Source: Phallusia fumigata (taxonomy: Eukaryota > Chordata > Ascidiacea > Phlebobranchia > Ascidiidae). Taken from it: a stretch of DNA of 64,000 bases. The notes beneath the pieces are model-generated. The model saw nothing but the letters and a program-made list of their open reading frames with translations, was not told the DNA's origin and made no database searches. Shown here piece after piece: positions 24,623-37,734 of this stretch. The stretch spans positions 1 to 64,000 of the forward strand of contig QXVZ01003926.1 in NCBI GenBank assembly GCA_008931825.1. Direction: 5' to 3'. The position numbers were made by a program, and so were the translations under genes. The first letter of the stretch is position 1. Every line of letters begins with the position of its first letter.

Positions 24623-27600
24623 GTATGTGCTTTTTGTTTTTTTGGTGTAACTTTTCTACCCCTTTTTCTACAATTTTCTTTGTTTCAGGGAGTTAGAGGA
24701 CACCCTGGCATGGATGGCCCACCAGGGCTTCCCGGATTTCCTGGACCCGAAGGTCCACCTGGACCCAGAGGGCCAGTGGTAAGTAATTTCGCAGACAGTG
24801 TTGTTAACAGTTTTGTTATATTTTTATGTATTTTTTTATTAAGGGTGAAGTTGGTCAAGATGGGGATCAAGGCATGAAAGGAGAAAGAGTGAGTTGTGAT
24901 TTTACAAACAGTTTGTTACGCTCTTTGCCTGGTTGCTAATAAATTGTTTTTTATAGGGTTCCCAAGGCTCCCATGGTTATCCTGGAACACCTGGAATTCC
25001 AGTAAGTTTTAAGAATAACTCTACTACAAACTAAATGGATAAAGAAGCAATAATTATGTTATGTAATTTAAAACAACACTTACCTGTTTAGGGCATACCT
25101 GGTCAAATGGGCCCACCTGGACAACCTGGTATCCCTGGCTGCAATGGAACAAAGGTACAACAGACAGTAATATTAGACACAGTACTGTTAACCAACAAAA
25201 ATATTAACATGAAAAATTTTTTTAAAGGGTGAGAAAGGACCCATCGGGCCATCAGGAATTGATGGTACAGTTGGTCGACCTGGAAAAGCTGGTGGCCGCG
25301 GAATGAAGGTGGGCAACTATTTTGTTACATCTATTTCCAAATTAACTGTTTCTAACTTGTGTGTTTACAGGGTGAGCCCGGGGAGGTTCTTAACCTGGTG
25401 CCAGGCAAAAAAGGAGAACCTGGACGAGATGGAAAACCAGGTCCACAGGTAAATATGGCCCCCTTTCATGAAAAGTATTGCAGAAAACCAAAATTTGTTT
25501 GTTATATCACTCTGTTAAAGATGATCCATAATGATAGCTTTGCTGCCATCGGTTGCATATAAACCTATATTTGATCTATTTGAAGATGGAGTGTTAGCGT
25601 TGCAGTGTATTTTAGGGTCTATTTGTTGAAGATCCAAAATCTGATTTCTGTTTTTTATAGGGTCTTGAGGGTGAAATAGGATTACCTGGACCCCAAGGTC
25701 CCTACGGAAGACCTGGGCCTCCTGTAAGTATTATTTGTTTCCAACAAGTCTCAATTCAATAAATCATTCGCATGAAATTGATTGCTTTGTTTTCAGGGTC
25801 CACCTGGTCCTCGTGGCATGACTGGGGATAAGGTAAGTTTTTTTAAACAAAAAATTTGTACATATTCAAATTTTTAAGGTTTAATTATTGATTTTTTAAT
25901 TTTTTATTTTCTCCAAGGGTATAATGGGTATTGGATATCAAGGAGCACAAGGAGAAAAGGTATGTACTTTTATCAGTAGCGTATATTTTTTGAGTAAACT
26001 GTTGTTTTTGTGTTAAGCACTATATATTTCATAGCAGAAACAAAACAGATTGTCATTGTAATTTCCATGTTATTTGGGGTTTGCTTTGGCTGAACAATTT
26101 GCTTAACCTGATTTTACAATAGTTTACCATTTTATGATGAAGCAACATGCTTACAAAATTTTATATCTTACTGCATGTGTTAAACGGTGCCTAATAATTA
26201 ACAACATAATAGATGGAACTTTTTGTTATAATTTGGGGAAATAAAGTTTCCCATGTTTCTATTCACAGCATTGCCTTTTAATCTAGTTACACGTATGCAT
26301 CCTGTTGTCATTGCATTTTTATCATGCAAAAATTCATCAAAAAGACATTTGCTTTGCTGGACATTTTTAAGTCTGTCTCTTGGTGCTTTACCATTGTCAA
26401 TGCCCATAATTTTAACACTAATTATTGCTAAATAATTTGTAATGTCTCTTATCTATTAAGCTTTTTTTGAAATGTAAAAATGTTTAATTGGCTTTGTTGT
26501 TTTCTTTCTTTGCTTGCCTGCGCTTCTGCAAATACTGCTGCTTCTGCTGTGCATGGCTTAAAATGAAGGGCGAACCAGGTCTGCCCGGCAGCTCAGGAGG
26601 ATCAGGAGAACTTGATGCACAAACTGGCCGGATTGAAAATTTCATTGTGGGTGACTTTTGAAATGGGCTGTATGTAAGCATAATATGCATGCGCAAACAA
26701 ACCCCAAAGAAAAACCTGGAAACAGGTTTTATGGATGGAAAAGATAAAATGAAAACCTGGTTTGTATTTTAAAAACCACAGCAGGAAATGCACACATTTT
26801 CAGCAAATTTTTGCTGAAAAATTGCGCAAATTCTGCAGTGCCTAAAACATACAGAAGCACCATTTTGCTGACACTCTTGTTGCCTAAAATTCATATCATG
26901 CGTTGTATTTCATGCTGCATCTGGCTCAGAAATTAGTCTTAAAAAACTAACTTGTACCATAAGGAATTTTGTGAGGAGATTGTCAATGATGGTGTTTCTG
27001 TTGTTTTATTATCTGCAATGGTCATTGAAATTTTGTACGAAAAATTAGGGAAGTCCTGGTACTCCTGGACCTCCAGGAGGTATTGAAGAAAGTAGTGGAC
27101 CTCCTCAGGGTGAAATTACCCAACCCCAAGTAAGTGAGCAAAAGTTAGGCTCTGTAGTAGGGAGTATGAGAAGAACTACCAGTATTTAAAAAGAAAGTTA
27201 CCTACACTGAAAATGTTTTTCTGTGTTTGATTAGTAGACTTTGGGGTTTGCTTGTGTCATGTTTAAATTTCATGTGTAGTTTCGATAAAAGAAATCATTT
27301 AAAAATTTTAAAAACTGTATAAGAAAGTAAAAAATTAAATATCATTGCTATGTCAAACTAAATTTAAAAGTTCAAATTTAAACCAAATTTAATTTGTGTT
27401 GTCCTAATTTTTCCTAATTACTCTTTTCAGGGCCCACCAGGTCCAGATGGTCGACCAGTAAGTGCTACTAAATACTTGAAATTAGAGTTAAATCTGGTGA
27501 TGTCTAACTTTTTTTTTTAAGGGCGAAAAGGGTGAAGTTGGAGAAAAAGGATACCGTGGAGAAACTGGTGTTTCTGTAAGTGGTGTGCTATTTGTCATAG

Positions 27601-30600
27601 ATGAACCATTTTACCATGGGTTTTTTTCAAACATGAAACAAAAGCTTTTAACTCTTTCAAAATCATTTGGTTTGACAATTAATAACATTATCACTATTTG
27701 ACAAAGGGTTTCACTGGCATGAAAGGACAGAAAGGTGGCAAAGGAGAACGTGGACCTGTTGGCCCTCAGGTTTGTTGCAATACTATACCAGTTTTCTAGT
27801 GAATACATTTTGTCAAAAGCCCAGCACCTATTTTTTTGCAGAGCACAAAAGTCGGAAAACCTGGTACTCCTGGAACCAATGGATTGCCTGTAAGTTGATG
27901 TTTTTTTTTTTCCAAGTATTCTCCAATGTTTTTATCTGACATTGATTTTCAGGGAGAAAAAGGTTCCCGAGGTTTTCAAGGTTACCCAGGATCAAATGGT
28001 GGCAAGGGAGCGAAAGGAGAATTGGGCACAAGTGGACCTCCTGGGCCGGCAGGGTTAACGGTACCTTATAAAAACTCTCTTGCTTGTTTAAAATAAAGAT
28101 TTTACTTCTGTATTTTTATATTTACAGGGTGAGAATGGGCGTGCTGGTGAAATTGGTCCCCAAGGTGAAAGGGGTCAACCTGGCCCCAAGGGTGAAATGG
28201 GCTTTCCTGGTATGAATGGCCTTAATGGAATCAAGGGTCAGGCTGGTTTGCCGGGACCACAAGGTGAACAAGGACAGCAGGGTCGCCCAGGTTTTGGACT
28301 TGATGGCCAGCCTGGTGAGCCAGGACCTCCTGGAACTGCAGGTAAATTTGTTTAAATTCAATGAAAGAAATTGTTACCATTACTAAAAAATCTTTGCTTT
28401 AGGCTTGCCTGGTCATCATGGCTTCCAAGGTCCACCAGGACCACCAGGAGAAAAGGGCAGTCAAGGAGCAACTGTCACTGGGCCACCTGGAGAAGACGGC
28501 CGATCTGGACAAAATGGACGACCTGGTGTTCCTGGCCCGGCTGGACCAAAAGGAGAACCAGGACTTGATGCCTTTATTTCAAGTGATGACATGAAGGAAA
28601 TGGTCACACCAGGAGACATTGGTTTGTCGGGACCCCGGGGATTTCCGGGTCCACCAGGACAACCTGGATCAATTGGTATGTTCAAGTTTGCTGCATCAAA
28701 ATTTTTGTTTTTTGTTAAATGTTAAAAATGGAACCAGTTTACTGTTTTTTCTAAAAATATTATAGGTGACCAAGGACCCAAGGGTATAAAGGGTGAGGAA
28801 TGTGGATTGTGTGAGCAAGGCCCACCAGGTGACCGAGGGGAAATCGGGCAACCAGGAGAGCCTGGAAGACATGGAGACATGGGTGAACAAGGAGCATCTG
28901 GTGAGAAAGGTCAAAAGGGATTTGCTGGTTTTGCTGGACTCACAGGCGAACAGGTGATTAGAAAAAAAATGACTTTACACAACAGACTTTTGAAAAATCT
29001 TGTAAGTTAATTGGTTTCAATGGTGCAATGTTAACTCTAATGACAAAACTGTTTAATCAATTTGTTTAATATCCTGTATACTGTATTAAGGGGAGACCTG
29101 GACTGCAAGGAATGGTCGGTGCACCTGGTCCTAAAGGAGATGTTGGAGAACTTACTGTGATAAGAATCAAGGGTGAACGTGGTTCAACAGGCTCTACTGG
29201 CCCAGCTGGAAGTCCAGGCATCAATGGTCCACCTGGAAGGTAAAACTCAATGAATTTCTGCTGACTTATTGGCTGTGCTAGTGTTTTCTTAATTTTACTT
29301 AGTTAACCAAACCATGTTTTTAGGAGTGGAATTGATGGTGAATCTGGTGCCAAAGGAAAGAAAGGGGAAATAGGGGCTCCAGGTCTGCAAGGCCCTGCTG
29401 GTGAAACTGGTAATACTGGTCCGAGCGGTTCTCCTGGTCTAAATGGTCGTGACCTGCCTGGCGAGAAAGGAGAGCCAGGAATTCGTGGCGAACCTGGAGA
29501 ACTGGGAGATATTGGAGTCCCTGGACAGCGAGGTATAATATTCAGACATAATTACTTTAGGCTCGTGATGCATTGGTCGTGCATGAAATAAAGGTTACAA
29601 GTTTGTAAATACATTACCCACTTTTTGGGAATCTCAAACATATTTACTTTTCGTGCAGGACAAAAGGGAGAGCCGGCACTGGCTATCACTATTGCTGGTG
29701 ACAAAGGTGAAAAAGGTGCACAGGGAAATATTGGTTTGCCTGGTGCATCTGGAGATCGTGGTGATGAAGGTAAATGGTTTTAACTGTAGCACTATGTCAC
29801 TCATCTTGCATAAGTTACTACCATACCAACCTTTTGTAGGAGCCCCTGGCTATCCTGGCGAGTCTGGCTTCGCTGGAGAAAAGGGTGTTCCTGGACTTCC
29901 AGGTCCAAGTGGCCGAAGTGTTCGCGGTATGACTGGCGCCAAGGGATTTCCTGGCCCACAAGGTAGCCCAGGTTTTCCGGGCCAGCAGGGTCCACCTGGT
30001 CAGGATGGTATAAGTGGTATGGATGGGTTGCCTGGCGAAAAGGTAAATCATTTTTTGTGGAATATACTTCAGAGACTAGTAAAGAAAACCTGGCTATTCA
30101 ATCTCGTATTTTAGGGTGAGACGGGAGTTGGATATCCTGGACCTCAAGGCCGTCCAGGCGAAGATGGAGAACCAGGTCCGACAGGACAACAAGGAGAACG
30201 AGGTCGAACTGGACGACAAGGTCCCCAGGGACCAATTGGACCACCTGGCGAACCCGGACAAGATGGTAAGGCCCAAATGACATTATTGCTGTTTTTCCTA
30301 CAGCTGTTTACCCATAAACATTTTTCCAGGGGATGAGGGACCTATTGGACGTAATGGTGTGGCTGGACAGAAGGGAGAACCCGGCGATGCCTTGCTTGGA
30401 CCACCGGGACCTCCAGGACCAAGGGGTTTTGTCGGAGAGATTGGTGCGAATCAAAACTTAGTTAAAACTTGCTTAAGAATTTGAAATAGTTTCCCTGCTG
30501 GCCTACGGTTAGTTTACCATGCACCTTGTATTTTACAGGTAAGCCCGGTCAGCCTGGCTTCAGGGGTGAACCAGGTTTTCCAGGTGAAGACATTCAGGGA

Positions 30601-33600
30601 ATGAAGGGTGAACAGGGTGAGACTGGTAGAGAAGGACCAATCGGATTCAGAGGTGAGGCAGGTCCTCCTGGATTTCCCGGTGTAGATGGTGTTGACGGTA
30701 GAGATGGTTCTCCTGGAGAGAAGGGTATGACAGGGAACAAGGGCGAACCCGGAATCCGTGGACAAAATGGTAAGACTGCAACTTTATGGATTTATTATGA
30801 TTAGTTATAGTGTTCGAATGCGCGGTTTCTGTTCTTAAGGTCTGCCTGGGTTGAATGGTGAAACGGGAGCACCTGGTTTCCCTGGTGAAGATGGACTTCC
30901 TGGATCCCAAGGGCCTCGTGGTGAAAGAGGTTTGATCGGTTTTCCTGGTGCTCTGGGACAGAAAGGCGAGCCAGCCGAAATTGCTGCAAATTTGGTTTCA
31001 AACGGAACAAAAGGAGAGAAAGGTAAAATTACTTCTCAAAACAAATAATAGGGATGTCGTTAAATGTAGTTTTTTGTGCTTCAACAGTAATTTGCATTTA
31101 GGTGAGCCTGGATTGCCTGGTATTTCTGGTGGTGACGGCTTGGAAGGTCTTCCTGGATTAAAAGGAGCCAGAGGTCTCCGTGGGGAGCAGGGTAACCAGG
31201 GTATTCCTGGACCACCTGGACTTGATGGACTGCAAGGCAATGATGGATTACCAGGTTAGTGCAATAAAGTTGTCTAACAACTATACGCATTGACATGTTA
31301 AATATAACCTTGATATTTCTTCAGGTCAAAAAGGTGCAAAAGGAGAGATCGGAATGCCAGGGGTGGCTGGAAGGGATGGTGCGAGGGGTGAGAGGGGAAC
31401 TAACGGTCGACCGGGTGGTCTTGGGCCAATCGGTTCTGTCGGTGAAAAGGGAGATGCAAGTCAAGTTCCTGGCCAGTCTGGGCGCCCAGGACCTGCCGTA
31501 AGTTTATGTTTTCAGTTTTTTGTGGGATATTTCATACGTTTCATGTCACCAAAAATGCGTTGCCTATGCAGCAAAGACTTATTTGTACAACCTTCATAAG
31601 TATTTATTAAACAGGGTCAAGATGGTTTGGATGGACAACCAGGCTTACAGGGTGATGACGGCGAGCCTGGTCGACCGGGTTTGAACGGAGAACCGGGGGT
31701 GAAAGGTGACAAAGGCAGTCCAGGACCAACTGGTGCTTTTGGGCTACGTGGAATGAAAGGCGCACCCGGTGAGCGCGGAGACTCTGGACCACCTGGAGCA
31801 GCTGGAATCCCTGGCGAGTCGGGTAAGAATTACAACACCAAAAATGCAAATGTCAAAAGTTAGATAACAAGTCTCTTATTGGGCTATATGTGTGTTAGGT
31901 CTTGATGGTCTACCTGGTGAATCCGGTGCTCCTGGAAGACAAGGTGAAGCTGGAATTGATGGACTTCCTGGTCAGCCAGGACCTAGAGGATTTACAGGTC
32001 AGTCGGTTGCCGGACCCCCTGGTCGTCCAGGAAGTTTGGGATTCACTGGAGAAACTGGAGAGCCTGGTTCACCCGGAAAACAGGTTTGTCCCACATTCGT
32101 CATCAAAGTTTTGCGTCAATGTAAATTTTCATAACACGCATTACGATTTATAGGGATTACCTGGTCTTATTGGTGAAACGGGAGAAACAGGTCCACAGGG
32201 CTTGCAAGGCGAACCTGGACAAAAGGGCTCGCCCGGGCCACGAGGTCTCTCTGTGAAGGGAATAAAGGGTGAACCTGGTCTATCAGGTCTGCCTGGCGAA
32301 ACTGGTAAGTGCAAGTCCTTGTTGTTTCTGACACGGTTGTTGTTTGGACAAAAACATTTTTACTGAAATGAATAGAAAACTTTTGCAAAATTGAACCTTC
32401 AACAGTTGGGAAAAGGTCCTAAACCATATTTTATTTGAGCTGTGCTGCACCTTTGTGTACATGCTATGGTTTGCGCCAAACAGCCAATAGATGGTATTTC
32501 CATAACCTCGGTTTTGTGTCAACATCAGGTTCAATTGGATTACCTGGTGTTGCTGGCCCACCTGGATTGACGGGTGTACGGGGCGAGGATGGTGAAAAGG
32601 GCGAACGAGGCCCTGCAGGTCTCGACGGATTTGATGGCCTGAAGGGAAATGCTGGCTCTCCGGTATGCATTTTTGAACCATGTTCATTTTGTATTTGAAA
32701 AGACTTGTGATAAAATCTGTAATTTAAAAGCGTTGTTTGCCCACTGTACTTCCTTTACCGGCTGTTAATATAGGGAAGAGATGGATTTGACGGCCTTCCT
32801 GGCGAACCTGGCGACGTTGGTGAAGCTGGATTGACAGGTTTGACTGGACCTATTGGCCCACCTGGTGATATCGGAAGACCTGGCGAAGATGGCTTGGTTG
32901 GTTTGAAAGGACGGAAAGGTGCGCTTTTTTTACATAGAGCATGAAGTTTTATGTGATAGTTCAGAAATGACATGCTTACACTCCCTCAAAAAGCTTATTT
33001 TAAAGATAAATATGGCAGCACGTATTGCAAGTACGTCGCGTAGACTTTCGTTTTTAGGCCTAATATAGTAAAACAAAGAATAAACCTTAATCAAACTTGT
33101 TGAGTTTAATTTCTATGGACAACAACTGGACCTAATACTTTCATTTTTTGTAATATTCGTTCTATTCAGGTGCTACTGGTGTTGCTGGTGCCGATGCCCT
33201 TCCGATCGTTACCACGGGACAAAAGGGCGAAAGAGGTGACACTGGGCCACAGGGACCGCGCGGCAGAACCGGGCCAAGCGGACCACAAGGATTTAGCGGA
33301 CAAGTCGGTGAACCTGGCGAGCCTGGTCAGGACGGTATTCCTGGACTCTCAGGCTTGTCAGGGGATGTGGGCCAACCTGGGCCACAGGGACCTATGGGTA
33401 GGTTTCGGTTTGTACATTACGATAGTAACTACCCGCTAGGAAAGGATATTGCCATTAAAAACAAAACTTTTAGTATACAGCCGTTTAAGTATCCCATGCC
33501 AAAGCAGTTTGGGGTTAACAACAATCAACACCCTGCAAATTAGTTATTCTTTAAACTCTCTACATAAACTTACTGACCAATGATGTGCTAACTTTAGAAA

Positions 33601-35885
33601 AGATTTCTGAAACAATTTTGGAAAAGCAAAAACCATTGTTGTTTTTTTAAGAAATATTACAACACTCCACAACACAGCTTGTGAAAAGTGGGTAAAGTTT
33701 TCTATTGCATATGATTTACAGGTAACCGTGGTCCCGCTGGAAATGACGGTCTGCCCGGACGTGACGGATTACCTGGAGAGCCGGGTGTGTCAGCTCTCTT
33801 CCACGGTTACTTCGTCACTCGTCACAGTCAGACATCCGATGTGCCAGAATGCCCATTCGGCATGAGAAGGTTGTGGAATGGATACTCGTTGTTGTTTATG
33901 CAAGGAAACGAACGAGGCCACGGACAGGATTTGGGTACGGCAATTTCTTCATATTGTGTGGTTTTGTGTTCTTGTAAGGTGAATGTTATGATTAGTAAAC
34001 AAGCTTTTAACCTCCTTTATTGCGTTTACCGTCTAGACTACAGATCGTTTATGTATCAGCGCGCCTTTGGTGAAGGTCAAACCTCCTGAAAATGACCATT
34101 TTTATTCATTTCACAGCAAAATTAGCCTTTAAAGCAAATTCAAATATGACCGCCTTTGTTTAGCCCGAGGTGAAATATGCACTTAAAGTCAATGAAACCA
34201 GTAAAAAGAAATAAAACCGCATTCTGTCTTAGGAACGGCTGGTTCGTGTCTGCGTCGCTTCAGCACGATGCCTTTCCTCTTCTGCAACGTGAACAACAAT
34301 TGTCGGGTTGCATCGAGAAACGATTATTCTTACTGGCTCGCCACACCCAAGCCCTTCCCAATGTCAATGGAAGCTGTCACTGGTAAGTTTAAAATCTATG
34401 TCGCTGTCAACTTCAAAGAAGTGTTTTAAATGATCAGCGGGTACTCGGCTTGCTGGAAATAGCCAGTTACTTACTATTGCAAGGTTTAAGTTAAATTGAG
34501 TTAATTTCGCTTGGTGAGGGAAATCATTTTAGGCAATCACCAAGCCGCCAGTAGCTACACGGTACAAAACGCAAAAAGTGAAGGCACAATTAGTGGATCA
34601 AGGTTGAACGCGCTGCAGCTATTTAACATATTTGTGTGAACAATATAATTTATTGACTAAGGTGAAGTGTTTATAGTTCTCTTTACTTGTATTTGTATTT
34701 ATGCCGTGCCGCGTATTTACACACTTTTGTTAACAATTACCCTTTACGTTTGCAACAGGTAGCGACATCGAACCGTACATCAGCCGTTGTTCAGTCTGTG
34801 AGACTCCTTCCCTTACAATTGCTGTCCATTCACAATCTGACATCGTTCCTAACTGTCCTGATAACTGGGTCAGCCTTTGGATAGGATACAGTTTTGTGAT
34901 GGTAAGAACCATTTATCACACTTTCATTTCGTTGGATTTTTATTGTGATGGCACGTCAGTTGGTGCGGGATGAATGTTGTGGGAACAGAGACAGGCCACT
35001 TGAACATTTGAACTAAAGTTAAATGTAAGGGTGCGAGTTAAATAAGGGGTATGACCTGGTAGGTTCGTTTTTTTAAACGTCCCAGGTTGGCTACAAAGGC
35101 GAAGTACTTGAACCTTGCGACACCATAACATCATTCTGCAATTTCCTTTCTAAAAGCATTTGCTAATCCGTGGAAAAAGCCACCACGCCTGTTTAACTCA
35201 GTCACAACATCTTTTTGAAAATATCCCTATTTAGCACACTGGAGCCGGCGCGGAAGGCAGCGGACAATCGCTGCAGTCGCCAGGTTCTTGTTTGGAAGAT
35301 TTCCGTGCTGGGCCCTTCCTTGAATGCCACGGTCGTGGAACTTGCAACCAGTATGCGAACGGATACAGTTTCTGGCTCGCCACCATCGGAGTCGACAATC
35401 AGTTTGCGTAAGTATTAAATTCATTGTATGAATACTGTTGTGTGTAAAACTTAATTATGTTGTTAAAATATCCGTGGAATGTAAAGATATTGTAGGAAGT
35501 AAACTCTTGAAACGAATTTGTCAATTGGAGAATTTCATTCCCAGATAAAAAAAAACTGAACAATGACGCGACTCAATTGTTTCAACGCGTTTGTAAGTCT
35601 GAAAACAAAACACATGCTCATGATTGCATAAATAATTTCCTGTAAAGAAACTCCCTTTTCTTAACTATTTACTGTATTTTCAGTCAACCACTTTCCGAGA
35701 CGCTGAAGGCTGGAACCTTGCGGCAACGCATCAGCAGATGTCAGGTATGCATGCGTAACGACGATGACGTCACGGTGAGCTTCGACACAAACTCACTGAA
35801 TCGGCGTCGGTCGGCGGACGCACGTCACCACGAGCGGTCTTCTCGTCGGCATCACGCAAGGGCTGGTGTCGCAACACAGGGTTGA
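21873..35885 (+). CDS. col4a1: Collagen type IV alpha1-like chain, 42 coding exons
   Basis: Basement-membrane collagen chain, partner of the alpha2 chain on the opposite strand. Exons: 21873-21959, 24551-24622, 24689-24778, 24844-24888, 24957-25001, 25092-25154, 25228-25308, 25371-25448, 25661-25723, 25797-25832, 25918-25959, 26569-26646, 27049-27129, 27431-27457, 27522-27575, 27707-27769, 27842-27889, 27953-28060, 28128-28341, 28403-28675, 28766-28953, 29091-29239, 29324-29532, 29659-29769, 29840-30042, 30115-30265, 30330-30443, 30539-30769, 30840-31022, 31102-31254, 31325-31497, 31615-31822, 31899-32083, 32154-32304, 32529-32662, 32774-32918, 33170-33397, 33722-33934, 34233-34382, 34759-34901, 35235-35407, 35684-35885. 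Total 5445 nt (1814 codons plus stop), all phases closing. Alpha1 identity: [14 protein letters not shown] near the N-terminus and NC1 text ([38 protein letters not shown]). Exons 2-18 are phase 0, several multiples of 9 bp; later introns often split Gly. Oddities: two 7S cysteines instead of four and a 42-residue C-terminal extension. Confidence 0.95.
21960..24550 (+). other. Intron 1 of the alpha1 gene
   Basis: At 2.59 kb this is the longest intron in either collagen gene. I find no exon, RNA or repeat element in it. First introns of this size in an otherwise compact gene often hold enhancers; that is inference. Confidence 0.6.
25960..26568 (+). other. Intron of the alpha1 gene, nothing recognised
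   Basis: A 609-bp intron. The frames at 26198-26435 on both strands show no collagen triplets or other motif. Its 3' end is unusual: the acceptor before 26569 (aaatgaag) has a weak pyrimidine tract interrupted by purines, although the exon register on both sides supports it. Confidence 0.6.
33790..35885 (+). other. NC1 domain and C-terminus of the alpha1(IV) chain
   Basis: Five exons from 33722 on encode the domain. Landmarks in order are [101 protein letters not shown] and SRCQVCMR. All twelve family cysteines appear to be present. The Met in the PFPMSM loop and the Lys in TLKAG fit the sulfilimine cross-link sites. Introns fall after DLG, after VTG, after FVM and after NQF; the first and third coincide with those of the alpha2 gene. 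Confidence 0.93.
35757..35882 (+). other. Arg/His-rich C-terminal tail of the alpha1(IV) chain
   Basis: The canonical chain ends one or two residues after CQVCMR. Here the frame stays open for 42 more codons to the TGA at 35883-35885. The tail begins [10 protein letters not shown] and continues with [19 protein letters not shown]. It is basic, has a dibasic RRRS stretch and clustered histidines, and no cysteine. A potential donor (ACG|GTGAGC at about 35773) could remove most of it in an alternative transcript. No similarity to a known domain is recognised. Confidence 0.75.
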
Positions 35886-37734
35886 AACCATCTCCCGATC
35901 TAAAGTCAGGTCTATGGAGCCAGGCTGCTAACAACAATGTGTGACAAGCTTAGGACGATTAAATTTCGCCGACGCTGCGCTTTTATTTTACCCTTACAGT
36001 GCTTTTGAACGTTAAGTGGCGCCAACATGCCAGCCTAGAGTCGGGTTGCCACTTTTGTCTGTGTTTGTTTGTTATTTAATTGTGTTTACGTGGTGCAGCG
36101 TAATAAGCTGCCATTAACATTTGTTCTGATGTCGTGCGTTTTTGTACAAGGGCGTTGAACCCTTACGTGCGAATAATGATTAGAATGAATGCCAATTGCA
36201 GTTTGTTAGCAGTGCATTATAGTTGTTGTTGTTGTTGTTGTTGTTTTTGTTGTGTATGGTTTCATGTCATTTGCTTTGCGTCTCACACCAAGCCTTTTGT
36301 TGCGTGCATCAGCATAACGATTTAATCTTCCAGCAAACCCGCGGGTAACATAAGCGAAGTACACACGACCGAAATTTTCCCTCAATTTCCTTAAACTTAT
36401 GCCATTTGTAATTCAAAGCATGCTAATCAGCTGGTGAATATCTTTGGTTGTATGTTGCTTTTCTCCTTTCTTCCGCTTTTTCCTGTTTGTAAACGAAGTG
36501 CTTCGCAGCTAACACCTTGTAACTTTGCTAAGATAAATATGGTTGAACTTTGCTTATCTCCCCAAGAATGTCAGTAGGGTGGCGTGGAAATTGCTGGGTA
36601 TAAACTCCATAAAAGCGGTTGTTTCTGATGACGTCACACCATTAAATTACATGTAAATCACTTTTCGCTTTAACATCAGTTTTTAAATTTCTTCCCGCCG
36701 CAGTGAGACCCCTAATGGCGCTTCCGACATTTTCTGTAGAAAACAAAACTAATCATTAACCTCGCCCCCCGCTTCTCTAACTCCGTGTCCCGATGTTAAC
36801 ATAGATTAAAGAAAGTTCTTGGCCCTTTCCCTTTGCCCACATGAAGCAGTGTTGCCCCTTATGCAAGCGTACACACCCTTTTTAACCAATCCCCCATGCA
36901 CGTAGCCACATCCCCTAACGCCCCCCGCTACTAACCTCCGATCAGGGCTGTTGTCGCGGTACAACACATTTAATCAGTTGTCATCATTACAAATCATGCA
37001 GTATTATTTCGTCACGCGAGTGCAACTTTCAAAGCCTCTAACGTGATTGTCCAATGTACAAATCCCACTTTATTGTGCTCCCACTTGTATTCACACTAAC
37101 CCGGCCTGCTGCTTTCCAAAGAAGTAGTAAACACTATTTTCATGTAGGTGATGAAACGTTTTTATACAGCATACTTTTTTTGTGCTTTGCATCCGTCTTG
37201 CTTGCTCTTGTTTTTGTCTTGGCCAACCTGTGGCCGCTTTGAATTCTACCACTACTATACGATGCAGCATCGGAGTTTCGTAAATACATTTTACAGTTCG
37301 AGTAACGGATTGGACTGTCTCGGTGGTGATATTTATGAAAAAATTAATTTTTTGAAAAGATCTACCAATTTTAGAAAAAGAAAACGAAATCTTTGTCTCA
37401 AAGACCGTTAGTTTTGAAAGCTAAAATAATATCATACTGGCGACAGATTTGTCTGCAAAACTTTTTTCAATCGCCTCCATTTGAGTGGCATTGATTTATG
37501 ACTTGGTTTGATTATTGGGTCTCGCTTTCATTAATTGATCCGTCTAATTGCTCTCAGTAAGAGACAAGCGCTGGGATAACGAGATTAACTCTCTTCTGGG
37601 GATTTGACAAACCCAATCGATCGTTCGATCGTAAAACTTTCATGTATTTTGAGTCCTGAACACACTTGGCAGACATTTAGACCAACGGGCTTGGGTGATT
37701 TCAAAACCGTAAGACTGATTCGGAGACTAGAAAA
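35886..37734 (+). other. Spacer between collagen alpha1 and anosmin-1, with a GTT repeat
   Basis: 1.85 kb with no recognised gene. ATTAAA at 35958-35963 could be the alpha1 polyadenylation signal, 73 bp after the stop, but it is weak. A (GTT)n microsatellite lies at 36222-36243. A CRE-like TGACGTCA is near 36628. The distal part should hold the anosmin-1 promoter. Confidence 0.55.

Noticed and set aside
28461-32973. Minus-strand Pro/Gly-rich frames opposite the alpha1 gene
   Set aside because: They are the same antisense effect. Only the plus strand gives in-frame exons with GT-AG borders and an intact helix.
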